From DSBG01 sp049975365 (lineage in GTDB: Bacteria > Desulfobacterota > Desulfomonilia > UBA1062), in NCBI GenBank assembly GCA_049975365.1, contig JBNGDS010000004.1, forward strand, positions 1-64,000: DNA of 64,000 nucleotides. The letters run 5' to 3'. Made by a program: the position numbers and the translations under genes. The notes under the pieces were generated by a model. It did not search any database, had not been told where the DNA came from, and saw only the letters and a program-made list of their open reading frames with translations. Positions 25,323 through 33,759 of the stretch are shown in pieces (positions within the stretch are counted from its first letter, which is position 1; every line of letters begins with the position of its first letter).

Positions 25323-26513
25323 CTATTTCTTCTCCTGATCGAGGTAGGCAAGGGCAATCCTGGAGAGCATTGTTGTGCCGATCAAAAGGGCACGTTCGTC
25401 AAAGTCAAACCTGGCATTGTGGTGGGGTTCGCAGATCCCCCGTTCGAAGTTGCCTCCCCCGACGTAGAAATAACTACCCGGGATCCGCTGGAGGTAGAAT
25501 GACATATCTTCGCTTGCCATGGTCGCTGGTACCTCGAACACCGACTCTGTTCCGACAACATCCACGGCAATACGCTCCACAAGATCGGTCATACGGGCAT
25601 CATTCACTGTCACGGGATAGCCTGGAACATACTCGAGTTCAAAATCTCCCCGCAAACTCTGCGTGATGCCTCCGAGAATCCGTTTCATGCGCTCAGGTAT
25701 AGTCTTCCTGATCTGTTCGTCGAGGCACCTGACCGTCCCTGTCAACTCGACGGTCTCCGCGATCACATTCGATGCCGTGCCGCCATGGAATGTCCCAATG
25801 TTGACGATCAATGGAATCAGCGGTGATATCTCCTTCTGGATAAGGGCCTGGATGTTGATGGCTACGTGTGCAGCGATGGCAATCGCGTCGATTCCGCCTT
25901 CCGGCATAGCGGAGTGGCCTCCTTTTCCCTTGATATGTATGGTGAAGGAATCCATGGCTGCCATGATGGAGCCGCTGCGGAAGGCGATCATACCTACAGG
26001 GATCTGGTTGATGATATGGAGCCCGAACGCTGCATCCACCCTGGGATCCTCCAGAACCCCGTCGTTGATCATGTATCGGGCCCCGCCAAGGCTTTCCTCG
26101 GCAGGCTGGAACACGAATTTCACTGTGCCGGCCAATTCAGATCTGAGCTCAGCGAGTATTCGCGCGGTGACAAGCAGTATGGCCATGTGGCCGTCGTGAC
26201 CGCAGGCATGCATGACGCCCTCACGTACCGAGCGGTATTCCGTGAGGTTCATCTCCTGGATGGGCAGCGCATCCATGTCTGCCCTCAGGAGGACAGTCCT
26301 CCCAGCAGGATTTCCCGCAAGAAGTGCCACCACGCCAGTCTTGCCGATCCCTTCGTGGACCTCGAGACCAAGCCCTTTGAGGTAATCGGAGATGATGCCA
26401 GCGGATCTCCTCTCTTCGAACCCCAGTTCCGGATGTCTGTGGAAATCACGCCGGAGACGTATGAGTTCATCCTCGTAATGAGAAACCCTCTTTCCGATGT
26501 CGGCAACGGTCAT
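25323..26513 (-). CDS. M20 family amidohydrolase (hippurate/IAA-amino acid hydrolase type)
   Basis: A 396-residue metal-dependent amidohydrolase that would release an acid from an N-acyl amino acid or similar amide. Visible are RRDFHRHPELGFEE (about 20-33), the metal-binding Cys/His motif HACGHDGHMA (about 103-112), FQPAEES with two glutamates (about 135-141), FGLH and SEDMSF. The dimerisation domain begins near residue 190. AGAGGTGAATGA leads into the ATG. It is divergent from the D-2-hydroxyacid dehydrogenase across a 134-bp promoter region. Confidence 0.92.
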   Translation of the reverse strand: MTVADIGKRVSHYEDELIRLRRDFHRHPELGFEERRSAGIISDYLKGLGLEVHEGIGKTGVVALLAGNPAGRTVLLRADMDALPIQEMNLTEYRSVREGVMHACGHDGHMAILLVTARILAELRSELAGTVKFVFQPAEESLGGARYMINDGVLEDPRVDAAFGLHIINQIPVGMIAFRSGSIMAAMDSFTIHIKGKGGHSAMPEGGIDAIAIAAHVAINIQALIQKEISPLIPLIVNIGTFHGGTASNVIAETVELTGTVRCLDEQIRKTIPERMKRILGGITQSLRGDFELEYVPGYPVTVNDARMTDLVERIAVDVVGTESVFEVPATMASEDMSFYLQRIPGSYFYVGGGNFERGICEPHHNARFDFDERALLIGTTMLSRIALAYLDQEKK

Positions 26514-26594
26514 TCATTCACCTCTTCCCTGACAACCATACCTGTTTGACGCTGAAGATGAAAGGGGAAACAGGAGGAGAAAAGAGTGAACACC

Positions 26595-26623
26595 TTGGCA
26601 CGACCGGGAGTGCATATTATTAT
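26595..26623 (+). promoter_or_regulatory. Promoter for the D-2-hydroxyacid dehydrogenase gene
   Basis: TTGGCA (26595-26600), 17 bp, then TATTAT (26618-26623); the gene starts 25 bp downstream with GAGGGGG as ribosome site. Confidence 0.55.
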
Positions 26624-26647
26624 GGTCCATAGACAGAGGGGGTATCT

Positions 26648-27628
26648 ATGGGACTGAAAGTTCTCTCGCTTGCACCACTTCCCGGTGACCTGGTCAAGCT
26701 CCTGATTCAGCAGACACAGGGCGTACCTGATTTTGAGGTGGTAAGCGGTCATGAATTGGAGGACGGGGATCTTCTCAGGGCTGTATCCGAGGCAGATGTT
26801 GTGCTTGGAGACTACACGTTCAACAAGAAGATCACTGCAGATATCGTGAATGCCGCCGGCAGGCTCAAAATGATCCAGCAGCCGAGCGTCGGGTATCAGC
26901 ACATCGACGTTGATGCATGCACGCTCAAAGGAATCAGGGTTGCCAATACAGCCGGCGCGAACACCGTGAGCGTTGCTGAGCATACCATCGCATGGGCACT
27001 CTGCCTCCTGAAGAATCTCTTTTTTGCTCACACGAGCACCAAACTGGGAGGGTGGGAGCAGATGAATGTCAAGCCAGTGGAGCTCAAGGGCAAGATCTGG
27101 GGTATCGTGGGATTTGGAAGGATCGGCCAGGCCCTTGCAGCCAGGCTGAGACCGTTTGAACTTGAGCGAATTCTCTACTATGACATCATCAGGCAGCCCA
27201 GAAACATGGAAGAAGAACTCGATGCAACCTTCTGCGAGTTGCCAGACCTTTTACAGCTCTCTGATATTGTGAGCCTCCATGCCCCCCTTACAGAGACAAC
27301 ACGGTGCATGATCGATGAGCATGCGTTTCACGCCATGAAGCCCACCGCTTACCTCATCAATGTCGCCAGGGCTGAGCTCGTGGATGAAGAAGCACTCGCC
27401 AGGGCGATCATGGCCAAGACGATAGCCGGTGCAGGCATCGATGTGTTTTCCGAAGAACCTGTGCGCTTGTACAATCCACTTCTCGATGTGGAGAGCGACA
27501 AGTTTCTGCTCTCTCCACACACTGCAGGAGTGAGTGACGAAGCAGCTGGACGGATCATCAACATGGCAACAGCCAATATTGCGAAGGTGCTCAAGGGTGA
27601 AGAGCCGGATTCTCTCGTCAATCCTTGA
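26648..27628 (+). CDS. D-isomer specific 2-hydroxyacid dehydrogenase
   Basis: A 326-residue NAD(P)-dependent enzyme that interconverts 2-oxo and D-2-hydroxy acids. The Rossmann motif GFGRIGQA (about 157-164), the substrate/cofactor Arg in NVARAELVD (about 238), Glu in SEEP and the catalytic His in LSPHTAG (about 293) are all present, giving a full catalytic set. The substrate is not evident; glyoxylate/hydroxypyruvate and phosphoglycerate types share these motifs. It is followed after 68 bp by a TPP enzyme on the same strand, which may act on the 2-oxo acid. Confidence 0.9.
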   Translation: MGLKVLSLAPLPGDLVKLLIQQTQGVPDFEVVSGHELEDGDLLRAVSEADVVLGDYTFNKKITADIVNAAGRLKMIQQPSVGYQHIDVDACTLKGIRVANTAGANTVSVAEHTIAWALCLLKNLFFAHTSTKLGGWEQMNVKPVELKGKIWGIVGFGRIGQALAARLRPFELERILYYDIIRQPRNMEEELDATFCELPDLLQLSDIVSLHAPLTETTRCMIDEHAFHAMKPTAYLINVARAELVDEEALARAIMAKTIAGAGIDVFSEEPVRLYNPLLDVESDKFLLSPHTAGVSDEAAGRIINMATANIAKVLKGEEPDSLVNP

Positions 27629-27696
27629 GGGTGAGCCTGCATTGGCACATGCCGATCCGGGAGATGTTTTGACCGAAAGGGTGTGAAGGAGGATGT

Positions 27697-29238
27697 ATGA
27701 ATGGAGCAGAGCTCCTGGTGAAAACAGCTCTTCAGGCAGGGGTGAGGCACTGTTTTGCAAACCCGGGCACTACCGAGCTCCCCCTTGTCGTTGCCCTGGA
27801 CACGGTTCCGGGCATGAAGGCAGTGTTAGGGCTTTTCGAAGGCGTGTGCACGGGTGCCGCGGACGGATACGCGCGTATGCTGGACAGACCTGCAATGGTG
27901 CTGCTGCACCTCGGGCCTGGACTGTCAAATGGATTGTCGAATCTCCACAACGCACGACGGGCTTCGAGCCCGGTCTTGAACGTGGTGGGCGAGCACGCGA
28001 CATGGCACAGGATCCTTGACCCGCCCCTCGCCATGGATATCGAGTCACTGGCAAACACAGTCTCTTCCTGGCAGAGAACCTGCACAAAGACGGATGAAAT
28101 TGCCATAGACACTGCTGATGCGATTTCTGCGGCACTGATGGGCAAGGTAGCAACGCTCATTATCCCTTATGACCTCCAGTTGAAGACATCCACGGCCAGT
28201 GAACCGGCGACAACGATCCCCGCCAGTGATCCGGTTGAGACGGGCCCGATAAACACTGCAGCAACACTCTTGAAAAGCGGAAAGAAATGCGCACTTGTTC
28301 TTGGTGGCACAGCACTGAGAGAAAAAGCCCTGTTCCACGCAGCACGAATCAGGACAGGGGTAGGCTGCGACCTCCTTGCAGAGAATTTTCCTGCCCGTAT
28401 GGAGAGGGGGGCGGGCCTGCCCGATCTCATCCGCATCCCGTACCTTCCTGAGATGGCTCTTGACATGCTTTCGCGCTATGAAGTGTTTATCTTTGCAGGT
28501 GCACGAGAACCAATATCGTTCTTCGGCTATGAGGGAATTCCCGGTCCACTGCTGAGGGACAACCAGAAGAGGCTCCGCATCGATCATGGCCGGCATGACA
28601 TGGAAGATGTGCTCCAGGCGCTTGCAGAAGCAGTTTCAGCCCCACACTCTCCGGCAAAGGTTCACCTCGCACCCTTGAAAAGGCCTGAAATCCCCTCCGG
28701 TGAACTCACAGGTGACAAGATCTGTTCCGTGATTGCTGCCCTGCAGACAGACAACGCCATCGTCGTGGAAGAGGCGATCACGAACTCTCTCATGTACTAT
28801 CCCCTCAGTTCAGGAGCACCCCCACACAGCCTGCTCACGCTCACCGGTGGATCTCTCGGGCAGGGACCTCCCTGTGCTGTGGGTGCGGCATTCGCGTGCC
28901 CGGACAGACATGTCATCAGTTATCAGGCGGACGGTGCGACACTGTATACACTCCAGGCCCTGGGAACCCAGGCAAAAGAATCTTTGAACGTGATCACCCT
29001 GGTGTGTGCAAACAACAGGTATGATATCCTGAAGCTGGAGATGACCAGGCTGGGCGTGTTCGAACCTGCTGTGAATTCAGCACATCTCATGGACCTTGGA
29101 AGGGTTGACTGGGTGAAGATTGGAGAGGGTTTCGGCATCCCGTCCGTTTCGGTCAGGACGGCTGAAGACCTTGCACGAGAATTCAAGCGATCCCTGGAGG
29201 CCCAGGGGCCGAATCTCATCGAGATGGTTCTGTATTAG
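27697..29238 (+). CDS. Thiamine diphosphate-dependent enzyme (acetolactate synthase/benzoylformate decarboxylase-like)
   Basis: A 513-residue TPP enzyme with three domains: N-terminal PYR domain with NPGTTELP (about 23-30) and the activating Glu in LFEGVCTGAADGYAR (about 48), a middle domain (about 190-310), and the C-terminal PP domain. The TPP/Mg motif is QADGATLY...NNRY (about 409-445), where the usual Gly of GDG is Ala. NPGTTELP is typical of the benzoylformate decarboxylase branch. It probably decarboxylates a 2-oxo acid or condenses two; the small regulatory subunit of true acetolactate synthases is absent nearby. It lies between the 2-hydroxyacid dehydrogenase and the SagB-type gene. 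Confidence 0.85.
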   Translation: MNGAELLVKTALQAGVRHCFANPGTTELPLVVALDTVPGMKAVLGLFEGVCTGAADGYARMLDRPAMVLLHLGPGLSNGLSNLHNARRASSPVLNVVGEHATWHRILDPPLAMDIESLANTVSSWQRTCTKTDEIAIDTADAISAALMGKVATLIIPYDLQLKTSTASEPATTIPASDPVETGPINTAATLLKSGKKCALVLGGTALREKALFHAARIRTGVGCDLLAENFPARMERGAGLPDLIRIPYLPEMALDMLSRYEVFIFAGAREPISFFGYEGIPGPLLRDNQKRLRIDHGRHDMEDVLQALAEAVSAPHSPAKVHLAPLKRPEIPSGELTGDKICSVIAALQTDNAIVVEEAITNSLMYYPLSSGAPPHSLLTLTGGSLGQGPPCAVGAAFACPDRHVISYQADGATLYTLQALGTQAKESLNVITLVCANNRYDILKLEMTRLGVFEPAVNSAHLMDLGRVDWVKIGEGFGIPSVSVRTAEDLAREFKRSLEAQGPNLIEMVLY

Positions 29239-29259
29239 CGTATCAGGACACAGCTGAAC

Positions 29260-29997
29260 ATGGAAGATTTTCGGTCTTGGCTCACACGGAGGCAGGTCAT
29301 CAGGAAGGGAAGGGATCTCTTCATGAGCATGGCCTTCGTTTCGGTCTTTCCCATTCGAATCATGGCGTCTTCAAGGAACGAAAAATCCAAGGAGGATGGA
29401 ATGAAACTCCCAGATCCCAGGATAGACGGGTCCATTTCAGTGGAAAAGGCGATAAAAGACCGGAGAACCGTTCGGTGGTTCTCCGGGAAGGAAATCCGTG
29501 CCCAACAGCTTTCCCAGATTCTCTGGGCTGCGCAGGGCATCACCGATGACGCAGGATTCAAGCGGGCAGCTCCCTCTGCTGGAGCTCTCTATCCCATGGA
29601 CCTGTACACAGTTGTGGGGACCGGGTGTGTAGAAGGGTTCAGCCAGGGACTCTATCACTATGAACCAAGGAGTCATGTCCTCTCGCTTGCACTCGGCGGC
29701 GATCACCGCGATGAGCTTGCCAGGGCATCACTCTCGCAGACATGGATGGCGAAAGCGCCTGTCAATATAGTCATCTGTGCCGAGTATGAACGCATCACCC
29801 CCAAGTATGGATCGCGAGGGGAGCGATATGCGATGATCGAGGCGGGACATATTGCTCAGAATATCTTTCTTCAAGCCCAGGCGCTGGAACTCGAAGCAGG
29901 AATCGTGGGTGCATTCAACGATGATGACGTCATCCGGGTCATGAGGATCAAACCGACCCACAGGCCGCTGCTCATCATGCCCATCGGGTATCGATAA
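29260..29997 (+). CDS. SagB-type nitroreductase-fold oxidoreductase, possibly Tat-exported
   Basis: An FMN-dependent nitroreductase/SagB family protein of 245 residues. The domain starts at about 57 (SVEKAIKDRRTVRWFSG). It contains SAGALYPMDLY, the family's typical substrate-side segment, EAGHIAQNIFLQA and the ending PIGYR. The first 45 residues contain TRRQVIRKG plus a hydrophobic run, resembling a twin-arginine signal, as seen in several members. However, an internal ATG at 29401 has a perfect AAGGAGG and would give a cytosolic 198-residue form that keeps the whole domain. It starts 21 bp after the TPP enzyme. The substrate is unknown; no thiazole/oxazole-peptide cluster is nearby. Confidence 0.82.
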   Translation: MEDFRSWLTRRQVIRKGRDLFMSMAFVSVFPIRIMASSRNEKSKEDGMKLPDPRIDGSISVEKAIKDRRTVRWFSGKEIRAQQLSQILWAAQGITDDAGFKRAAPSAGALYPMDLYTVVGTGCVEGFSQGLYHYEPRSHVLSLALGGDHRDELARASLSQTWMAKAPVNIVICAEYERITPKYGSRGERYAMIEAGHIAQNIFLQAQALELEAGIVGAFNDDDVIRVMRIKPTHRPLLIMPIGYR

Positions 29998-30080
29998 AAC
30001 AGCTCTTGGTGTTGAGTAAAACCTGATATTCCCGTTGCGATTGCTCCCAACCAATGCCAGAAGACTGTATGATTACCTGT

Positions 30081-31019
30081 TCAACTGTTCATAAATTCTT
30101 CGACCATGGTGTTGACCACGGCTGGATACTCCTCGTGGGATGAGTGTCCGCAGTTCTCGAGAATTTCCACTCGAATGTTCGTCAAAAGACCCTTGAACCG
30201 CTGTGTGAGTGTCACATCGAGGTAGTGGTCGTTCCTGCCCCAGACAAGGAGGGTGCTGTGAGCAAGGGCTGACAGTACTGATTCTGTCTCCTTCCAGCTC
30301 TGCCTTCGGGCGAGTTCGAGCTGCGCCTTCCGGTTATGGGAAAAGCGTAGCGGAAGATAGACCTCCCTGACCATGTCCTCGGTTACCAGCCGGGGCTGGA
30401 AAAAGGAATTTCTGAGTCTTTTCCTCACCCCCCGTCGTGAAATGAACGCCATGAGGAACGTTCCGATCAGAGGTCGTTTCAGCAGTTCCCACTCCAGCAC
30501 ATCCGGGACGTCAAGACCGCTGGAGTCTATGAGTATGAGCCGTTCGACCCTGAGGGGATGGCAGGATGCAAACGAGAGGGCCCATCCGCCTCCCCAGGAG
30601 TGGCCGAGCAGCGTTGCACTCTCGAGGGAATGAGCGTCCATGAAACTCAGCAGCGTCTGCCGCATCGTATCCAGGCCCTCATGACTTCTGGATGTGAGAG
30701 GATACGTATACCCGTATCCCGGCATGTCGAGCGCATATACTGAAAACTGCCGTGCCAGTTGTGGAAGGTTGTTTCTGAAGGAATAGAGCCACATGCCTCC
30801 GCCGTGGACCATGATGAGGGGTTTCCCCGATCCTTCATGGAGAAAGTGAATGTTCCAGTCAGTTGTTGAGCAGTACTGAGAGTGCACTGTTTTCAGGTAT
30901 GCCGAATCAGCACGGAGATCAGTGCGTACTCGTCTCAGGGGCACTGCATGGTTCGGGCCAGAGGTACGATCAGGATCCTGTGTACCAGCACTGCTGGAGG
31001 ATTCATCTATTCCAGGCAT
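30081..31019 (-). CDS. Alpha/beta hydrolase
   Basis: A 312-residue alpha/beta-hydrolase. The first 45 residues are polar and probably disordered. HGGGMW (about 72-77) is the oxyanion region, DMPGYGYT follows, the nucleophile is in GHSWGGG (Ser about 144), the acid in GRNDHYLD (about 269) and the His in NCGHSSH (about 296). A cap region lies about 175-235. It resembles meta-cleavage-product or haloalkane-type hydrolases in layout, but the substrate is not known. GAGGGAG precedes the ATG. It is divergent from hflK. Confidence 0.85.
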   Translation of the reverse strand: MPGIDESSSSAGTQDPDRTSGPNHAVPLRRVRTDLRADSAYLKTVHSQYCSTTDWNIHFLHEGSGKPLIMVHGGGMWLYSFRNNLPQLARQFSVYALDMPGYGYTYPLTSRSHEGLDTMRQTLLSFMDAHSLESATLLGHSWGGGWALSFASCHPLRVERLILIDSSGLDVPDVLEWELLKRPLIGTFLMAFISRRGVRKRLRNSFFQPRLVTEDMVREVYLPLRFSHNRKAQLELARRQSWKETESVLSALAHSTLLVWGRNDHYLDVTLTQRFKGLLTNIRVEILENCGHSSHEEYPAVVNTMVEEFMNS

Positions 31020-31119
31020 GTCCGGGTCTCCCTCAGGTGTATTCTATAGGCTGGGTGTGTGGTTTACAACCGCGATCTCTCTTGGGAAGCAGCGCTCGAC
31101 TCCTTGAGAGTTCAAAACA

Positions 31120-31148
31120 TTGACATCGAGGGTCCCAGAGGTTACCAT
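31120..31148 (+). promoter_or_regulatory. Promoter of hflKC
   Basis: TTGACA (31120-31125), a 17-bp spacer and TACCAT (31143-31148), about 50 bp before the hflK start. Confidence 0.5.
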
Positions 31149-31197
31149 CAAAAGAGAGGCGCTTTTATTTTCAGAGCTTCAGAAAGGAGTTGTGAAC

Positions 31198-32247
31198 ATG
31201 TCGTGGGATCCGCGGAATCAAGGAGGCTTTCAGGGGAACGAAAAAGATATCGGGGACATCATCCGTCAGGCTACCGCGGGATTCAAGGGGATGAAATCCA
31301 GCGGAATGAGTTACTGGCCCTGGGTGATTCTCATCATCCTCATTGCAGGAGCGATCCTGACCTCCGCATACACAATCCCCGCCGGACACAGAGGTGTTGT
31401 GCTCAGGTTCGGGAAGTTCACCAACATGGTGATGCCGGGACTGCACTTCAAGATCCCCTTCGGGGTAGACCAGGTCTTCAAGGTTCATGTGGACAAGGTT
31501 GATACCGAATCCTTTGGATTCAGAACCGTGAAGCCCGGAATACGCAGCGTCTTCGAGAAGGATTCTGAAAGCCTGCGGGAGGCCCTCATGCTCACGGGAG
31601 ACCTGAACGTGATCGACATGGAGTGGATTGTCCAGTATCGCAGGGAAGATCCGAGGAGGTTCCTCTTCGCCATCAATGACCCCATCCAGACGATCCGTGA
31701 CATCAGCGAGTCTGTCATACGCCGCATCGTGGGGGATGGCAGCTTCGACTACGTCCTCCAGAACCGGGAAGAGGTGAACAGTACTTTCAGAGAAGAACTC
31801 CAGGAAATCCTGGATAGCTATGAGAGTGGCATCAGGATTGTGAACGTACGGCTGCAGAACGTGGTTCCGCCTGACGCGGTCAGGGGGGCGTTCAACGAGG
31901 TGAACGAGGCCCAGCAGATGAGGGAGCGACTCATCAACGAGGCCCAGGAGATCTACAACCGTGAGATACCCAAGGCCAGAGGCGAGGCTGATCGCGTCAT
32001 CAACAATGCCCAGGGGTACGCCCTCGAGCGTGTGAACAGGGCAAAAGGTGACTCCTCACGATTTGCCGATGTCCTGAAAGAGTACCGGTCCGCCAAGGAG
32101 GTGACCCGGCAGAGACTCTATCTCGAGACATTCCAGGAGATTATCCCCAATGCAAAAGAGATCTTCGTGATCGACAGTGACCAGAAAACCATTCTTCCAC
32201 TTCTCAACCTTGACAAACAGAACCTGATGGAAGGGGGTGCCAAGTGA
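31198..32247 (+). CDS. hflK: FtsH protease regulator HflK (SPFH/stomatin family)
   Basis: About 349 residues: a glycine- and asparagine-rich N-terminus, one membrane helix (about 39-58), the SPFH domain (about 60-240) with YTIPAGHRGVVLRFGKF, then a long helix rich in AQ/EA repeats. HflK and HflC build a cage around the membrane protease FtsH and restrict its access to membrane proteins. I chose the ATG at 31198, with AAAGGAG before it, over an upstream in-frame ATG at 31120 that overlaps the promoter. It overlaps hflC by 4 bp. No hfq/hflX is adjacent, unlike in E. coli. Confidence 0.94.
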   Translation: MSWDPRNQGGFQGNEKDIGDIIRQATAGFKGMKSSGMSYWPWVILIILIAGAILTSAYTIPAGHRGVVLRFGKFTNMVMPGLHFKIPFGVDQVFKVHVDKVDTESFGFRTVKPGIRSVFEKDSESLREALMLTGDLNVIDMEWIVQYRREDPRRFLFAINDPIQTIRDISESVIRRIVGDGSFDYVLQNREEVNSTFREELQEILDSYESGIRIVNVRLQNVVPPDAVRGAFNEVNEAQQMRERLINEAQEIYNREIPKARGEADRVINNAQGYALERVNRAKGDSSRFADVLKEYRSAKEVTRQRLYLETFQEIIPNAKEIFVIDSDQKTILPLLNLDKQNLMEGGAK

Positions 32248-33191
32248 AGACATTCAGTTCAGCCATCATCATCGTCGTCATTGGCGCGTTTTTCGTTCTC
32301 ACCGGCATGTTCTATGCCGTGCCAGAATACGAGCAGGTCGTCATCACCCAGTTCGGTAAGCCAGTGCGGGCTGTCACCGATACAGGGCTGAAGATCAAGC
32401 TCCCGTTCATCCAGACGATTACCCGCTACGACAAGCGAATCATGAGATGGGATGGTGCCCCGGTGGAAGTCCCTACACGGGACAAGCGCTTCATCTGGGT
32501 GGATACCACCGCTAGGTGGAAAATCGTGAACCCCATGCGGTTTCTGCAGGTCATCGGCACCTATGAACAGGCCTATGCCCGGCTCGACGACACCATCGAC
32601 TCGGTGGTAAAGGATTATGTGTCCTCGAACAATCTGGTGGAACTTGTCAGAAACGGCGAACTCAATGTTGCCGTCATTGATGAGAGCACCGATTCAGATG
32701 TCGTGTTCCCTGACCAGGATGCTGAGACCAAGATCGAATTTGGAAGAGAGCTGATTAGCCGGGCCATTCTCGCCGAGGCTGCAAAAGCAATGCCCGATTT
32801 CGGAATGGAACTCGTGGATGTGCGCTTCAAGCGCATCAACTATGTTGATAGTGTTCAGAAGAAGGTTTTTGAGCGAATGATCTCCGAGCGCAAACGCATC
32901 GCCTCACAGTACCGATCCGAAGGTGAAGGGAAAAAGTCTGAAATTTTAGGACAGATGGAAAAGGATCTTCTTGGAATCAGCTCCACGGCTTTCAGAAGAT
33001 CCGAGGAGATAAAGGGAAAGGCGGATGCGGAAGCCACACAGATCTATGGCCAGGCCTATGGCCAGGATCCTGAATTCTACACCTTCTACAAGACCCTGGA
33101 GACCTACCGGCAGACTGGTTTCAAAAACGCTACCGTGATTCTTGGCACTGATTCGGAGTACTATTCCCGCCTCATGAGTCCAAGAAAGTAG
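32244..33191 (+). CDS. hflC: FtsH protease regulator HflC
   Basis: A 315-residue SPFH protein with an N-terminal membrane anchor (about 5-25), the domain opening VPEYEQVVITQFGKPV, LKIKLPFIQT, and the HflC-typical C-terminal helix with SERKRIASQYRSEGEGK and the ending YGQDPEFYTFYKTLETYR. It is the heteromeric partner of the upstream HflK, translationally coupled to it by ATGA. A strong terminator follows directly, so the operon has two genes. Confidence 0.95.
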   Translation: MKTFSSAIIIVVIGAFFVLTGMFYAVPEYEQVVITQFGKPVRAVTDTGLKIKLPFIQTITRYDKRIMRWDGAPVEVPTRDKRFIWVDTTARWKIVNPMRFLQVIGTYEQAYARLDDTIDSVVKDYVSSNNLVELVRNGELNVAVIDESTDSDVVFPDQDAETKIEFGRELISRAILAEAAKAMPDFGMELVDVRFKRINYVDSVQKKVFERMISERKRIASQYRSEGEGKKSEILGQMEKDLLGISSTAFRRSEEIKGKADAEATQIYGQAYGQDPEFYTFYKTLETYRQTGFKNATVILGTDSEYYSRLMSPRK

Positions 33192-33205
33192 ACCGGAACA
33201 AAAAA

Positions 33206-33258
33206 GCGGCCTCACTGAGCCCAGGTGCAGGATTCCTGCTCACGTGAGGCCGCATTTT
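33206..33258 (+). terminator. Intrinsic terminator after hflC
   Basis: GCGGCCTCAC (33206-33215) pairs with GTGAGGCCGC (33244-33253), with an inner TGAGC/GCTCA stem. Four T residues follow and a run of A residues precedes, so it could act in both directions. Confidence 0.8.
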
Positions 33259-33430
33259 CATGGTGATATCTCAGTGGACAAAGACTCAGGGTGGTGGCTT
33301 AGGCCACGAACGCTCCATGAGAGAGGAACCCCTCCACTGGTACATGACAGCGAATGTTCGGTGGAGCCATGATTCCGATCAGGGAGTGTCCTTTGGCATG
33401 TCAGAGAAAAACTCTTTGAGCGAAAATTCC

Positions 33431-33481
33431 TTGACACATGAGGGCGCGATACTACTATAGCAATGGTAATACTTTGTAGTA
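33431..33481 (+). promoter_or_regulatory. Promoter and operator of the zinc-type transport operon
   Basis: TTGACA (33431-33436), 16 bp, then TACTAT (33453-33458). The inverted repeat TACTAC (33450-33455) / GTAGTA (33476-33481) overlaps the -10 and the expected transcription start, with 20 bp between arms. Long-spaced half-sites are a habit of metal-sensing ribbon-helix-helix regulators such as NikR, and the first gene encodes such a protein, so autoregulation is likely. Confidence 0.6.
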
Positions 33482-33498
33482 CCAACGAGGAGACTGTC

Positions 33499-33756
33499 AT
33501 GAAAAAGCATGAAATCATCAGCTTCAAGGTGGACGAGAACCTCTTCGACGCCATCAAGGACCTTCCCAATCGTTCGGAATTCATCCGGGCAGCCATCGTC
33601 TCTGCCATGGGAAGCACCTGTCCGCTGTGCAACGGGTCGGGCATGCTCAGCCCCAAACAGAAGGAGCACTGGGATGAATTTTCCACAATGCATTCCGTCG
33701 AGACCTGTGATGAATGCAACGAGCGATACATCACGTGTTCGAGAATCAAGGGGTGA
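33499..33756 (+). CDS. Ribbon-helix-helix regulator with a Cys-rich metal-binding tail
   Basis: An 85-residue protein. The N-terminal 38 residues form a CopG/NikR-like ribbon-helix-helix: strand HEIISFKVDE, helix LFDAIKDL, helix RSEFIRAAIVSAM. The tail holds CPLC (about 42-45), histidines at about 59 and 66, CDEC (about 71-74) and a further Cys, a plausible zinc ribbon. AACGAGGAG precedes the ATG. It is the first gene of the metal ABC operon, 3 bp before the binding-protein gene, so it is most likely its metal-responsive repressor. It replaces the Fur-family Zur usually linked to znu genes. Confidence 0.78.
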   Translation: MKKHEIISFKVDENLFDAIKDLPNRSEFIRAAIVSAMGSTCPLCNGSGMLSPKQKEHWDEFSTMHSVETCDECNERYITCSRIKG

Positions 33757-33759
33757 TCA

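Noticed and set aside
26594..26614. TTGGCACG...TGCA as a sigma-54 promoter
   Set aside because: The GG-to-GC spacing is 13 rather than 10; the sigma-70 boxes at the same place fit better.
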